A stretch of 57,323 nt of DNA from Oscillospiraceae bacterium (GTDB lineage Bacteria; Bacillota; Clostridia; Oscillospirales; Oscillospiraceae), in assembly GCA_902785905.1 (NCBI GenBank), contig CADAAM010000007.1:1-57323 (forward strand). The letters are read 5' to 3'. The notes beneath the pieces are model-generated. The model did not search any database and had not been told where the DNA came from. It was given only the letters and a program-made list of their open reading frames with translations. The first letter of the stretch is position 1. Each line of letters starts with the position of its first letter. Made by a program: the position numbers and the translations under genes. Below are positions 16,546 through 24,960 of this stretch, one piece after another.

Positions 16546-17178
16546 ATGCTCGACAACATCACGATCAACGAACACAGCAGCATCCGCATCGACGACAAGG
16601 TCATCGCCTACATCGACCCCTTCCGTCTGAAAGAGGAGCGGCACGACGCCGATCTCATCCTCTTCACCCATCCTCACTATGACCACTTCTCGCCCGAGGA
16701 CTTCCGCAAGGCGGCAAAGCCCGAGACCATCTTCGTCTGCCCCCTGTCCATGAAGCGGGAGGCCCTGGACGCCGGGATCGCGCCCGCTCAGCTCCGCACG
16801 CTGGAGGCGGAGGAAAACCTCGGCATCCTCGGCATTGAGATCGAGGGCGTGCCGTCCTACAACACCAACAAGCCAAACCATCCGAAGGCCAAGGGCTGGC
16901 TCGGCTATGTGCTGGAGATCGGGCCGCACATGGTCTACGTCGCGGGCGACACCGACCGCATCCCCGAGGGGGAAGCAGTGCAGTGCGACATCGCCCTTGT
17001 CCCCATCGGCGGCACCTACACCATGAACGCCGAGGAGGCCGCGGCCTTCGTCAACGCCATGCACCCGCATACGGTCATCCCCACCCACTACGGCAGCATC
17101 GTCGGCTCTCTGGACGACGCGCGCACTTTTGTCAAACACCTTGACCGCGGGATCGAGGTCTGCTTAAAGATCGACTGA
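16546..17178 (+). CDS. MBL-fold metal-dependent hydrolase
   Basis: A 210-residue metallo-beta-lactamase-fold protein of the small UlaG/UPF0173-like type. The metal motif HPHYDHFSPED (near residue 39) and later GDTDRIPE and PTHYG histidine/aspartate ligands are present. It is the third gene of the udk-tdk unit, one base downstream of tdk, so a phosphoester or nucleotide-linked substrate is possible (inference). The substrate cannot be read from the sequence. Confidence 0.85.
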   Translation: MLDNITINEHSSIRIDDKVIAYIDPFRLKEERHDADLILFTHPHYDHFSPEDFRKAAKPETIFVCPLSMKREALDAGIAPAQLRTLEAEENLGILGIEIEGVPSYNTNKPNHPKAKGWLGYVLEIGPHMVYVAGDTDRIPEGEAVQCDIALVPIGGTYTMNAEEAAAFVNAMHPHTVIPTHYGSIVGSLDDARTFVKHLDRGIEVCLKID

Positions 17179-17231
17179 TAACATCGGCCCGATATCTCCC
17201 GATATCACCCGATAACGAAAACATCGGCCCG

Positions 17232-17330
17232 TATCCATCTACAACTACATCTACATCTATAACTATAACTACAACCACAACCGCATCCCCATCCCCAGCT
17301 ACAACCACATCCGCATCCGCAGCCGCAGCG
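17232..17330. repeat. Degenerate hexanucleotide tandem repeat
   Basis: About 16 units of six bases of the form (C/T)(A/G/C)CA(A/T)C, such as TACAAC, TACATC, CACAAC and CGCATC, run without interruption. It lies outside any plausible gene. Confidence 0.8.
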
Positions 17331-17399
17331 GGAGAGGGATGCAAGGGGGAGGGGGGACGGTGCTCAGCTGCTCCCGCGGGTTTTGTTTCGCAAATAACT

Positions 17400-17445
17400 G
17401 TACGGTGATTTCGTCAAATGGCGATTTCACCGTACTTTCTTTTTG
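17400..17445 (+). terminator. Terminator between the salvage operon and the GDPD gene
   Basis: GTACGGTGA (17400-17408) pairs with TCACCGTAC (17427-17435) and is followed by a T-rich tract. It probably ends the udk-tdk-MBL transcript. Confidence 0.75.
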
Positions 17446-17486
17446 ATCTTCGGTTGTTCTCCGAAAAGCTGACAGCCGCTCCCGGA

Positions 17487-18224
17487 TTATTTCTTCGCGG
17501 CCAGCCAGGCCATGGGGATGCTCGGATAATTGCTGAAGATACCGTCCACATCCCAGGCGTAGAGCTTTTCCAGCGCGTCCATGTCGTTGACGGTCCAGAC
17601 GTTGATCTTGATCCCGTGGTCCTTGCAGTCCTTTACGTTCTCGTCGTTGAGTCCCGCGACGGGCGGATGGTAGCAGTGGAAGCCCGCAGCCCGACAGTAA
17701 GCGCCGGGGAAGACCTTCACGCCGCTCTCATGCTCGACCAGCGCGCCGAGCTCCACATAGTCCGGGACGATCTCCTTCATGCGCGTCATGGAGAAGTGGT
17801 TGAAGGAGGAGAACAGAACCTTCTTTTCCAGACCGTATTTCACGATCATGTCCCAGGTTTTCCGCTCAATGTCCGGGTAATAGGTGTTGTCGGTCTTGAT
17901 CTCAATGTTCGTCACGATCGCCTGAGAAGCCGCCCATTCGCAGTACTCCTCAAAGGCGGGAACCTTCTGGGGCGCGTGGCGGCCCGCCCAGAGCTTTGCC
18001 GCGTTGAGACGGCGGAGCTCCTCGTAGCTCAAATCGCAGATGCGGCCGACGCCGTCGGTGGTGCGGTCCACACGCTCGTCATGGTGGACGACCAGCACGC
18101 CGTCCCGGGTGGCATGGACGTCCAGTTCAATGCCGTCCGTCCCGACCTCGACCGCCTTTTGGAAGGACAGCATGGTGTTTTCGGGATAGGCCCCACTGTA
18201 GCCTCTGTGTGCAAATACTCTCAT
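17487..18224 (-). CDS. ugpQ: Glycerophosphodiester phosphodiesterase
   Basis: A 245-residue cytoplasmic enzyme hydrolysing glycerophosphodiesters to glycerol-3-phosphate and an alcohol. Key family motifs are AHRGYSGAYPENT at the N-terminus, the metal ligands in GIELDVH, and VVHHDERVDRTTDG with the catalytic His. A late VNDMDALEKLYAWDVDGIFSNYP block is typical. It has no signal peptide. It starts 14 bases after the TRAP large permease gene, making it the fourth gene of that operon, so its substrate may be what the transporter brings in (inference). Confidence 0.93.
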   Translation of the reverse strand: MRVFAHRGYSGAYPENTMLSFQKAVEVGTDGIELDVHATRDGVLVVHHDERVDRTTDGVGRICDLSYEELRRLNAAKLWAGRHAPQKVPAFEEYCEWAASQAIVTNIEIKTDNTYYPDIERKTWDMIVKYGLEKKVLFSSFNHFSMTRMKEIVPDYVELGALVEHESGVKVFPGAYCRAAGFHCYHPPVAGLNDENVKDCKDHGIKINVWTVNDMDALEKLYAWDVDGIFSNYPSIPMAWLAAKK

Positions 18225-18238
18225 AACACGTTACCTCT

Positions 18239-19531
18239 TTATGATCCAAATATCAGGTTCGGCAAAAGCATGGAGATGCCGGGGATAAAGGTGACAAACA
18301 GCAGACCGATGATCTCCGCGATGATGAAGGGGAAGCACTCCTTCACAAACTCGTTGAGCTTGCAGCCCGTAATCGACATGCAGGTGAACATCATCGAGCC
18401 GAAGGGCGGCGTGAGACCGCCGATCATGATGTTGACAATGCACATGGCCCCGAAGTGGATCGGATCGACGCCGAGCTTGGTGACGACCGGGATCAGCAGC
18501 GGCGCGACGATGATGAGCGCGGCGCCGCCCTCGAGGAACATGCCCATGATCAGCAGCAGGACGTTGACCATCATCAGCATCAGCCACTTGTTGGAGGTCA
18601 CGTTCAGCAGAGCCGTGGTGATGTGCATGGGGATCATTTCCCAGGTCAGGTAGTAGCCGAAGACGTTGGCGGCCACGATGACCAGAATGACCGTCGCGGT
18701 GCCGTTGATGGTCTCGACAAAGATTTTGGGCAGATGCTCCCACTTGAGGCCCTTGTAGATCACCGCGCCGACAAACAGGCAGTAGGCCACGGCAAACGCC
18801 CCCGCCTCGGACGGCGTGAACAGGCCGATGCGGATGCCCAGCACAATGCCGAGCGGGAACAGCAGCGCCCACAGGGAGTCGGCGCACTGCCGGGCGATCT
18901 CTCTTCCGGTCGCCCTCTTGTCGCGGGAGGGCTGGTAGCCGCGCTTGACGGCGATGAAGTGCACGCTCACCATGAGGCAGGCCGCAATCACAAAGCCGGG
19001 CAGATAGGCCGCGGCGAACATCTTTGCCACCGAGACCTTGGCCAGCAGCGCGTAGATGATCAGGTCAATGCCGGGCGGGATGATGGGCGTGACCGCAGAG
19101 GAGGCCGCCGTGATCGCCGCGGAGAAGCCGCGGGAGTAGCCGCGCTTTTCCATCTCGGGCACCAGCATCTTGCACTCCATGGCCGCGTCCGCGTTGGCGG
19201 AGCCGGACACGCCGCCCATCAGGCAGCTCAGCAGGACGTTGCTCTGCGCAAGGCCGCCCTTCATGTGGCCGGTCAGCACGTCCGCCATCTTCATGAGCTT
19301 TCCGCTGATACCGGCGTAGTTCATAATGGAGCCAGCCATGACGAAGAAGGGGATAGCGAGAAGCGGGAAGGACTGGGCGCTCGTGACGAATTTCTGGAAG
19401 ATCAGGTCGACCGGGGAGTTGTGGTCGATCACGCCGAAGTAAAACAGTGCCGAGCCGATCAGCGCGAACGCGACGGGAAAGCCCGAGAAATACAGAACGA
19501 ACGCGATGATAATGGGGAGATATCCTATCAT
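18239..19531 (-). CDS. TRAP transporter large permease (DctM), system 1
   Basis: A 430-residue membrane protein, the 12-helix channel subunit of a TRAP transporter that uses the sodium or proton gradient to import a substrate delivered by DctP. Typical blocks are visible: MGGVSGSANADAAMECKMLVPEMEKRGYSRGFSAAITAASS split across helices, IPPGIDLIIYALL, and MFLEGGAALIIVAPLL. The C-terminus FIPGISMLLPNLIFGS is complete and serves as a reference for the damaged paralogue at 21.5 kb. The gene for DctQ ends four bases upstream. Confidence 0.95.
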   Translation of the reverse strand: MIGYLPIIIAFVLYFSGFPVAFALIGSALFYFGVIDHNSPVDLIFQKFVTSAQSFPLLAIPFFVMAGSIMNYAGISGKLMKMADVLTGHMKGGLAQSNVLLSCLMGGVSGSANADAAMECKMLVPEMEKRGYSRGFSAAITAASSAVTPIIPPGIDLIIYALLAKVSVAKMFAAAYLPGFVIAACLMVSVHFIAVKRGYQPSRDKRATGREIARQCADSLWALLFPLGIVLGIRIGLFTPSEAGAFAVAYCLFVGAVIYKGLKWEHLPKIFVETINGTATVILVIVAANVFGYYLTWEMIPMHITTALLNVTSNKWLMLMMVNVLLLIMGMFLEGGAALIIVAPLLIPVVTKLGVDPIHFGAMCIVNIMIGGLTPPFGSMMFTCMSITGCKLNEFVKECFPFIIAEIIGLLFVTFIPGISMLLPNLIFGS

Positions 19532-19535
19532 GTTC

Positions 19536-20045
19536 TCACGCCTCCTCTTCCGGGCCGATCACCCGGCCATGCTCTCGGATGGATTTCAGATCCCTGAAAA
19601 TGAAGATCACCGACCAGACCGCCATGTCCACAAAGCTGATGGCGAGCGACGAGGACACCCACGCGGAGGACACGCCCAGGATCGCCGTCGGCTTGCGGTA
19701 GGAGCGCTTGAGATAGATGCAGCTGAGGTAGAACAGATACGCGCACAGAAAGGCCATCATAATATCGACAATGATCTTGACAACATTCTGCGTGCGCAGC
19801 GGCAGCTTGTTGACGAGGATATCCACCCCTACATGGGCGCGCATCTTGTAGCAGGCCGCCGAGCCGATGAAGGCCGTCCAGACAAAGCAGCTCGTCGCCA
19901 TCTCCTCCGCCCAGGGGATGCCGGTGCGGAACACATAGCGCGTCAGCACGTTGATGATGACCAGCACCAGCGTCACGATAAACAGAAGCGAGGCCACGAT
20001 CTCCTCAATATTCTCAAAGATAAATTTCGGTGTGATTTTTTTCAT
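19536..20045 (-). CDS. TRAP transporter small permease (DctQ), system 1
   Basis: A 169-residue four-helix small subunit that pairs with the large permease. It begins MKKITPKFIFENIEEIVAS and carries the family block FVWTAFIGSAACYKMRAHVGVDILVNKLP. Helices lie at about 13-35, 50-70, 88-108 and 130-150. It is separated from the upstream dctP by 72 bases that contain a stable hairpin. Confidence 0.93.
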   Translation of the reverse strand: MKKITPKFIFENIEEIVASLLFIVTLVLVIINVLTRYVFRTGIPWAEEMATSCFVWTAFIGSAACYKMRAHVGVDILVNKLPLRTQNVVKIIVDIMMAFLCAYLFYLSCIYLKRSYRKPTAILGVSSAWVSSSLAISFVDMAVWSVIFIFRDLKSIREHGRVIGPEEEA

Positions 20046-20070
20046 GTTTCACCTCGAAGCCGGAATAAAA

Positions 20071-20100
20071 AGGGGAGTGAAGCGCAGCCTCCACTCCCCT
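20071..20100 (-). other. Intercistronic hairpin between dctP and dctQ, system 1
   Basis: A 9-bp stem, AGGGGAGTG (20071-20079) with CACTCCCCT (20092-20100). No T run follows, so it more likely protects the dctP mRNA end or attenuates readthrough than fully terminates. Confidence 0.7.
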
Positions 20101-20117
20101 CCGCGTTTCGTTTGCGT

Positions 20118-21125
20118 TTACTTCTCAGCCGCGTGGAACTCGGCGATCGCGGCGCGGAACTCGTCATAGAGGCCCGGGGTAACGCCCTTCATGTTCTCAT
20201 AGACGGGGGCGACGGCCTTGGCAAAGGCGTCGGTGTCGACCTCGTTGAAGGTGTGACCGGTGGCCTCGAGCTTGGCCTTGGTCTCCTCATAGCTGCTGTT
20301 GATCTTCTCGATCATGCGCTGGGCGGAGGCGGTGAACTCTTCCTGGATGATGGTCTGGTATTCCTCGGGGATGGTCTCCCAGACGTTCAGCGGGAAGTAG
20401 ACGCCGCAGGTGCCGATGAAGTGGTTCGTCAGCGAGCCGACGGAGGCGACCTCGCCGGAGCCGTCGTTGAGGAAGTCGTCCATGGTGCCCTCAAGGCCGT
20501 CCACGACGCCCTGGGTCACGGCGGAGAGCGTCTCGTCCCAGCCGATAGGCACGGCGTTGGCGCCCATGGCGTTGAGCGTGTCGACAAAGAGCTGGGACTT
20601 GGGAACGCGGATCTTCATGCCCTTGAGATCATCGGGCGTGTAGATCTCTTTATTGGTCTTCATGAAACGGTAGCCGGAGAAGAAGTCGAGCGCGAGAACC
20701 TTGATGTTGTCGGCCTCGAGCTTTTTGACCATCTCCTTCACGGTGTCGGTGTTGATGAGATACTCGTACTCGTCGGAGCTGCTGGTCATCATCGGGCCGA
20801 CCAGGACGTTGAAGTCGGGGACATAGTCGGCGATGTAGGACGGGTCCTCAACGGAGATGAAGTTGGCGCCGCTGGCGACCTGCTCAAGGCCGTCCTTGTA
20901 GGTCGGGAGCTGGCTGCTGTGGAAGACCTGAATGTCGATAGCGCCGTTCGTTTTCTCACGGATGTTGTCGGCTGCTTCCTGGATGGAGATGGCGAGCTGC
21001 TCGGTCGGACCGAAGACGTGGCTAAGTCTCATGGTCAGCTTGAAGTCGTTGTCCGCATAGGCGGATACTGCGCAGAAACTGAATACCATGCACAGTGCGA
21101 GGATCAGCGCGAGTGTTTTTTTCAT
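20118..21125 (-). CDS. TRAP substrate-binding protein (DctP), system 1
   Basis: A 335-residue exported binding protein. The start ATG 21125 follows AAAGGAG and gives a clear signal peptide (MKKTLALILALCMVFSFCAVSAYA). The DctP fold is shown by LSHVFGPTEQLAISIQEAADNI, the carboxylate-binding Arg in GMKIRVPKSQLFVDTLNAMGANAVPI, and VDGLEGTMDDF. In this family that arginine usually pairs with an organic acid. It is the first gene of the operon dctP-dctQ-dctM-ugpQ. Confidence 0.94.
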   Translation of the reverse strand: MKKTLALILALCMVFSFCAVSAYADNDFKLTMRLSHVFGPTEQLAISIQEAADNIREKTNGAIDIQVFHSSQLPTYKDGLEQVASGANFISVEDPSYIADYVPDFNVLVGPMMTSSSDEYEYLINTDTVKEMVKKLEADNIKVLALDFFSGYRFMKTNKEIYTPDDLKGMKIRVPKSQLFVDTLNAMGANAVPIGWDETLSAVTQGVVDGLEGTMDDFLNDGSGEVASVGSLTNHFIGTCGVYFPLNVWETIPEEYQTIIQEEFTASAQRMIEKINSSYEETKAKLEATGHTFNEVDTDAFAKAVAPVYENMKGVTPGLYDEFRAAIAEFHAAEK

Positions 21126-21232
21126 GTTCCGATGCTCCTTTTCTATTTTTTTGATTTCCGTTTCAGGCCGTCCGCCTCCGCCGTCCGCCCCTCCTGTACC
21201 AGCGTGGGGCAAGAGGAAAACGGCTGAATGTG

Positions 21233-21284
21233 AACAAACCTTTAAGACAGGTCTAATTTACACCTGATGGCATTGCTTTGTCAA
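21233..21284 (-). promoter_or_regulatory. System 1 TRAP promoter plus conserved leader element
   Basis: On the minus strand: TTGACA (21284-21279), an 18-bp spacer and TAAATT (21260-21255). Five bases later comes TGTCTTAAAGGTTTGTT (21249-21233), an exact match to the element at the same position in the system 2 promoter. This is probably an operator or conserved leader. Confidence 0.8.
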
Positions 21285-21451
21285 TACTACCAGATATTGC
21301 AGGAAAAGTTTTGACTATTTTCATAAAAGCTGCACAGATTTTTTGGGCATGTTAATTGTTTAACATGCAAAATCGTTACGCCTCCACGACGCCGGAACGC
21401 AAAAAAGGCACACCGTTTTTGGAGAAGATACGTTCTTGGCAAAAACCAGGG

Positions 21452-22816
21452 TCAACTCCTCGGGGCATACAAAAAACGGAACGCGCGGAGCGTTCCGTTT
21501 TTGTATGTGTTCGGTTTTACATCGAGATGGTCGTGTTGATCGGGCCGTAGATCAGGTCGGGGACGCAGCAGCAGCACGAGGAACAGACACAGGATGAAGG
21601 GCCAGACCTCTTTGATGAAGTCTCCGATCCGGCAGCCGGTGATGCCGCAGGTGGTGAACATCATGGAGCCGAAGGGAGGCGTGATGCCGCCGATCATGAT
21701 GTTGACGATGCAGACAAGACCGAAGTGGATGGTGTCGACGCCGAGACTCTGCGCCACCGGCAGCAGCAGCGGGGTCGCGATCATCAGGGCCGCGCCGCCC
21801 TCGAGGAACATGCCCATGACCAGCAGCACGACGTTGACCAGCATGAGGAAGACATACTTGTTGCTGGTGAGCGTGGTAATCGAGGCCGCGACGATCTTCG
21901 GGAGGTTGATGTAGCTCATGTAGTTGCCGAAGGTGGAGGCGGAGACCATGATCAGCACGACGCTGGAGGTACCGGCGATGGTGTCGAGCAGGATGGGGAT
22001 GAAGTGCTCTTTAAAGTTGAGCTTCTTGTAGACAAACTTGCCGATCACGAAGCAGTACAGCACCGCCACCGCGCCGCCCTCGGCCGGGGTGAACAGGCCG
22101 AAGCGCATACCGAGGATGATGCCGAAGGGGAAGAACAGGCCCCAGAAGGAGATGAACGCCTGCTTCAAAACCACCTTCATCGGCGGGAACTTGTCGCGCG
22201 TGGTGGGGTAATGTCTCTTGTGGGCGATGATGGACACGACGATCATCATCGAAATACTCATCAGGATGCCGGGGACGTAGCCCGCGGCGAAGATGCGGCC
22301 CAGCGACGCCTGCGCAATCAGCGAGTAGACGATCAGGTTGACGCCGGGGGGAATGACGGGCGTAGCGGCGGAGCTGGACGCCGTGATGGCGGCGGAGAAG
22401 GCTTTGGAGTAGCCGCGCTTTTCCATCTCAGGCACCAGCATCTTCGACTGCATGGCGCAGTCGGCGTTGGCGGAGCCGGAGCAGCCGCCCATCAGCATAC
22501 TCAAAAGCACGTTGACCTGCGCGAGACCGCCCTTCATGTGGCCGGTCACGCACTCGCAGAAGTCCATCATTTTGTCGCTTATCCCGCCGAAGTTCATAAC
22601 CGAGCCGGACATGACGAAGAAGGGGATGGCCAGCATGGAGAAGGACTGCGTGGAGTTCATCACCTTCTGCAGGATCGTCCACGGCTGGACGCTGGTATTG
22701 ATGAACAGGAAGTAGAAGAAGGTGGAGCCGAAGAGCGCGTACACGATGGGCATGCCCATAAAGTAGAGGATGAAGACCAGGAAGACGGGAATCAGGTTAA
22801 CAAAGGTCAGTTCCAT
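21452..22816 (-). pseudogene. TRAP large permease (DctM), system 2, frameshifted near the C-terminus
   Basis: The first ~425 residues form a normal DctM (MGGCSGSANADCAMQSKMLV block, IPPGVNLIVYSLI, MFLEGGAALMIATPLL, KEVWPFILCLFLVLLL). After LVLLL (near 21565) the frame turns into arginine- and histidine-rich nonsense running through the terminator to 21452. In another frame the expected ending VPDLIYGPINTTISM stops at 21517. Compared with the intact paralogue, about a dozen residues of the last helix are also missing, so a deletion of roughly 35 bases is likely rather than a single-base slip. The start overlaps the dctQ stop (ATGA). The protein may still be partly functional. Confidence 0.8.
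21466..21507 (-). terminator. Intrinsic terminator of TRAP system 2
   Basis: An 18-bp near-perfect stem (21466-21484 with 21490-21507; core AACGGAACGC/GCGTTCCGTT) is flanked by A/T runs. It lies beyond the natural dctM stop, so the frame-shifted extension of dctM reads through it. Confidence 0.88.
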
Positions 22817-23403
22817 CAGTAAGCGCCCCCTTCCTCCGCGACGGCCGTCTCATCGGACGCCTTGGGCTTGAGGATGTGCAGATTGTAGCGCAGGAAATCC
22901 ACAATGGCATAGATGAGCGAGAGACCGAAACCGAGCGGCACGGCCACGCCGGTGTACCACTTGGGGATGCGCAGCGTGTCAGTGTAGGTGAGCTTGACCT
23001 TGCCCCAGGCAAAAACGCCGTCCTTGATCTGGAAGATGATGCCGCGCTTAAAGATCAGGTTCAGCACATACTGGGCGCTGATATAGGTCAGCAGCAGCAA
23101 AATCGCGATCTCCAGCACGGCGACGATGAACTCGATCACCTGGCGGGAGCGGCCCTTGACCAGGTTCACCACAATGTCGACGCCGAGATGGGCGTGGCGG
23201 CGGTGGGCGTAGGCGCTGCCCATGAACACCGTCCATACGAAGAGGCTCGTCACGACCTCGTCCGTCCACTTGATGGGGCTGTTCAGGAAGTAGCGGAACA
23301 CCACGTTGACGTTGACCAGGATCACGCAGAGGGTCAGCGTCGTGCCGCAGATGATCGCGTCAAGATTGGTAAAAATAAACTTTGGGGTGATTTTCTTTTT
23401 CAT
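22816..23403 (-). CDS. TRAP transporter small permease (DctQ), system 2
   Basis: A 195-residue small subunit. The ATG at 23403 follows AAGGA; a TTG six bases upstream is less likely. It has the same opening as the system 1 paralogue (KKKITPKFIFTNLDAI) and the conserved SLFVWTVFMGSAYAHRRHAHLGVDIVVNLVKG block, but carries an extra ~25-residue insert between helices 3 and 4 (FQIKDGVFAWGKVKLTYTDT). Its stop overlaps the dctM start by four bases. Confidence 0.93.
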   Translation of the reverse strand: MKKKITPKFIFTNLDAIICGTTLTLCVILVNVNVVFRYFLNSPIKWTDEVVTSLFVWTVFMGSAYAHRRHAHLGVDIVVNLVKGRSRQVIEFIVAVLEIAILLLLTYISAQYVLNLIFKRGIIFQIKDGVFAWGKVKLTYTDTLRIPKWYTGVAVPLGFGLSLIYAIVDFLRYNLHILKPKASDETAVAEEGGAY

Positions 23404-23436
23404 AGGCAAAAATCCTTACGGTCATAATACCGGACA

Positions 23437-23464
23437 TGGACTGCCCGCAGAAACGGGCAGTCCA
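23437..23464 (-). other. Intercistronic hairpin between dctP and dctQ, system 2
   Basis: An 11-bp perfect stem, TGGACTGCCCG (23437-23447) with CGGGCAGTCCA (23454-23464), in the same place as the hairpin in system 1 but with unrelated sequence. Confidence 0.75.
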
Positions 23465-23502
23465 GTCTTTGTCACTGTGAAAGATTGACGCGGGTGAGAG
23501 GA

Positions 23503-24540
23503 TCAGGCGGCCTTCTCGGCGCGGAAGTTGTTGATGAGCTCAACCAGCTGCTCGTGCAGCTCGGGATTGGCGCCGTACTCTTCCACGATCCAGTCATACA
23601 CGGGGGCGCAGGCGGCGGTGAAGGCATCGATGTCGACCTCGTTCCAGGTCACGCCGGCCTCGTTCTTCATCTTCTCGATCTGGACGGCCTCGTCGTCAGC
23701 GCACTGGGTCTGCTCCCAAACGCCGCACTCGAGCGCGCACTCATCGAGGATGTCGCGCCACTTCTGGGGCATATCCTGATACACGTCCTCGGCCATGAAC
23801 AGCCAGCGGGTCGCGATGAAGTGGTTGGTCAGGGCGACCTTCTTGACCAGCTCGTAGGGAGCGCCGGCGCCGGCGAGGGTGGAAGTGGAGCCCTCAAAGC
23901 CGTCGACCAGGCCGGAGGAGATGGAGGACAGGCACTCGGTAAAGCTCATGGGAACGGGGGTGGCGCCCAGGCACTCGATGGTCTTGATGAACAGGGAGGC
24001 GGTGGTGGAGCGCAGCTTCACACCCTTGAGATCCTCGGGCTTGGTGATGTCGAGGTTGGTGACGACGGAGCGGTAGCCGAAGGAGTAGTGGGTGTCGAGG
24101 ATGTGGATGTTCTCCTCGGCAAGAGCTTCCTTCACGCCCTTGACGATGTCGGAATCCATGACGTAGTTGTACTCTTCGTCGTTGTTGTAGAGCATCGGTC
24201 CGACGAGGACGGCGCAGTCGCCGACCCAGTCAGCAAAGAGGGAGGGCTCCTCCAGGCCGATCCACTTGTCGCCGTTGACGGCGTGGACGACGGAGTCACG
24301 GTAGCAGTCGAGCTCGTTGAGGCCGTGGAAGGTGACCTTCACATGGCCCTCGGTGCGCTCGGTGACCATCTCGGCAAACTTTTCGGCGGCTTTGTAGTTC
24401 CACTCTTTGGGGTTGAAGACGTTGGAATAGGTCAGCTCGATGTAATAGTCGTCGGCGTCGTCGGCGAAAGCCGCGGGGGCGACAGCGAACAGGCCGACCA
24501 TCATTGTCAGCGTCAGAACCAGGGCGAGCAGTTTCTTCAT
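23503..24540 (-). CDS. TRAP substrate-binding protein (DctP), system 2
   Basis: A 345-residue exported binding protein with signal peptide MKKLLALVLTLTMMVGLFAVAPAAFA. The DctP fold is present (YSNVFNPKEWNYKAAEKFAEMV, the Arg in GVKLRSTTASLFIKTIECLGATPVPM, LVDGFEGS). It is well diverged from the system 1 protein, so the ligand probably differs. It is cysteine-rich for this family (for example DILDECALECG and TAACAPVYDW). It starts the operon dctP-dctQ-dctM. Confidence 0.94.
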   Translation of the reverse strand: MKKLLALVLTLTMMVGLFAVAPAAFADDADDYYIELTYSNVFNPKEWNYKAAEKFAEMVTERTEGHVKVTFHGLNELDCYRDSVVHAVNGDKWIGLEEPSLFADWVGDCAVLVGPMLYNNDEEYNYVMDSDIVKGVKEALAEENIHILDTHYSFGYRSVVTNLDITKPEDLKGVKLRSTTASLFIKTIECLGATPVPMSFTECLSSISSGLVDGFEGSTSTLAGAGAPYELVKKVALTNHFIATRWLFMAEDVYQDMPQKWRDILDECALECGVWEQTQCADDEAVQIEKMKNEAGVTWNEVDIDAFTAACAPVYDWIVEEYGANPELHEQLVELINNFRAEKAA

Positions 24541-24627
24541 TGTCTGATGTCTCCTTTTTCATTTTTTTGTGTGTTTTCGGCCGTCAGCACCCATATGCGC
24601 CCAAATCGGAGAAGAATCGGCCCGCGC

Positions 24628-24675
24628 CTCTTCGCCCTTGCCTTCGGCAAGAGCGAAGAGAGGGATCCCTCTCTT
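24628..24675 (-). other. Leader hairpins of TRAP system 2
   Basis: Two adjacent palindromes: CTCTTCGC...TTGCC/GGCAA...GCGAAGAG (24628-24660) and GAGAGGGATCCCTCTC. They lie in the transcribed leader between the promoter and dctP. Confidence 0.6.
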
Positions 24676-24700
24676 CAAAAAACAAGCATTATAAAGTGTT

Positions 24701-24752
24701 AACAAACCTTTAAGACAAGCTAAATTTACACCAGCGTGCATATATCTGTCAA
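24701..24752 (-). promoter_or_regulatory. System 2 TRAP promoter plus conserved leader element
   Basis: On the minus strand: TTGACA (24752-24747), an 18-bp spacer, TAAATT (24728-24723), five bases, then TGTCTTAAAGGTTTGTT (24717-24701). Hexamers, spacing and the 17-mer are the same as in system 1. Confidence 0.82.
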
Positions 24753-24894
24753 TAGAAACCGGTTTTCTCAGCGCTGATTTTGTCGGCTTTCACAAAAACA
24801 AAGCGTCATTTTTGGAAAAGATATGTTCTTGACACAGACTGTGTTTCAGCTCTGCATAAGAACAGAGCGGAGCTCTGCTTTTCCTTGCGCTTTT

Positions 24895-24923
24895 CCGGCG
24901 GACGTGCTAAAATACAATATCTA
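24895..24923 (+). promoter_or_regulatory. Promoter of the YcxB-like gene
   Basis: TTGCGC (24895-24900), a 17-bp spacer and TAAAAT (24918-24923) preceded by an extended TGC. Confidence 0.65.
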
Positions 24924-24960
24924 TTATAAACTTGACCCCGGCGGGGAGGAGGGACGGGCC

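Larger units (their letters stand above)
17179..17486. other. Intergenic region with simple repeat and terminator
   Basis: About 310 bases between convergent genes. It contains two copies of AACATCGGCCCG, a hexanucleotide-type repeat (17232-17330), a G/A-rich stretch and a T-flanked hairpin (17400-17445). No gene is seen. Confidence 0.8.
21126..21516. other. Region between the two TRAP operons
   Basis: About 390 bases with no gene. It holds the system 1 promoter and leader (21233-21284), an A/T-rich stretch and the terminator of system 2 (21466-21507). Confidence 0.8.
24541..24960. other. Control region of TRAP system 2 and the YcxB-like gene
   Basis: About 420 bases without a gene. From left to right it holds the dctP leader with hairpins (24628-24675), the conserved TRAP promoter element (24701-24752) and the plus-strand promoter for the gene at 24961. 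Confidence 0.8.

Noticed and set aside
17232..17330. Possible CRISPR-like array
   Set aside because: The unit is only six bases and there are no unique spacers, so it is a simple sequence repeat.
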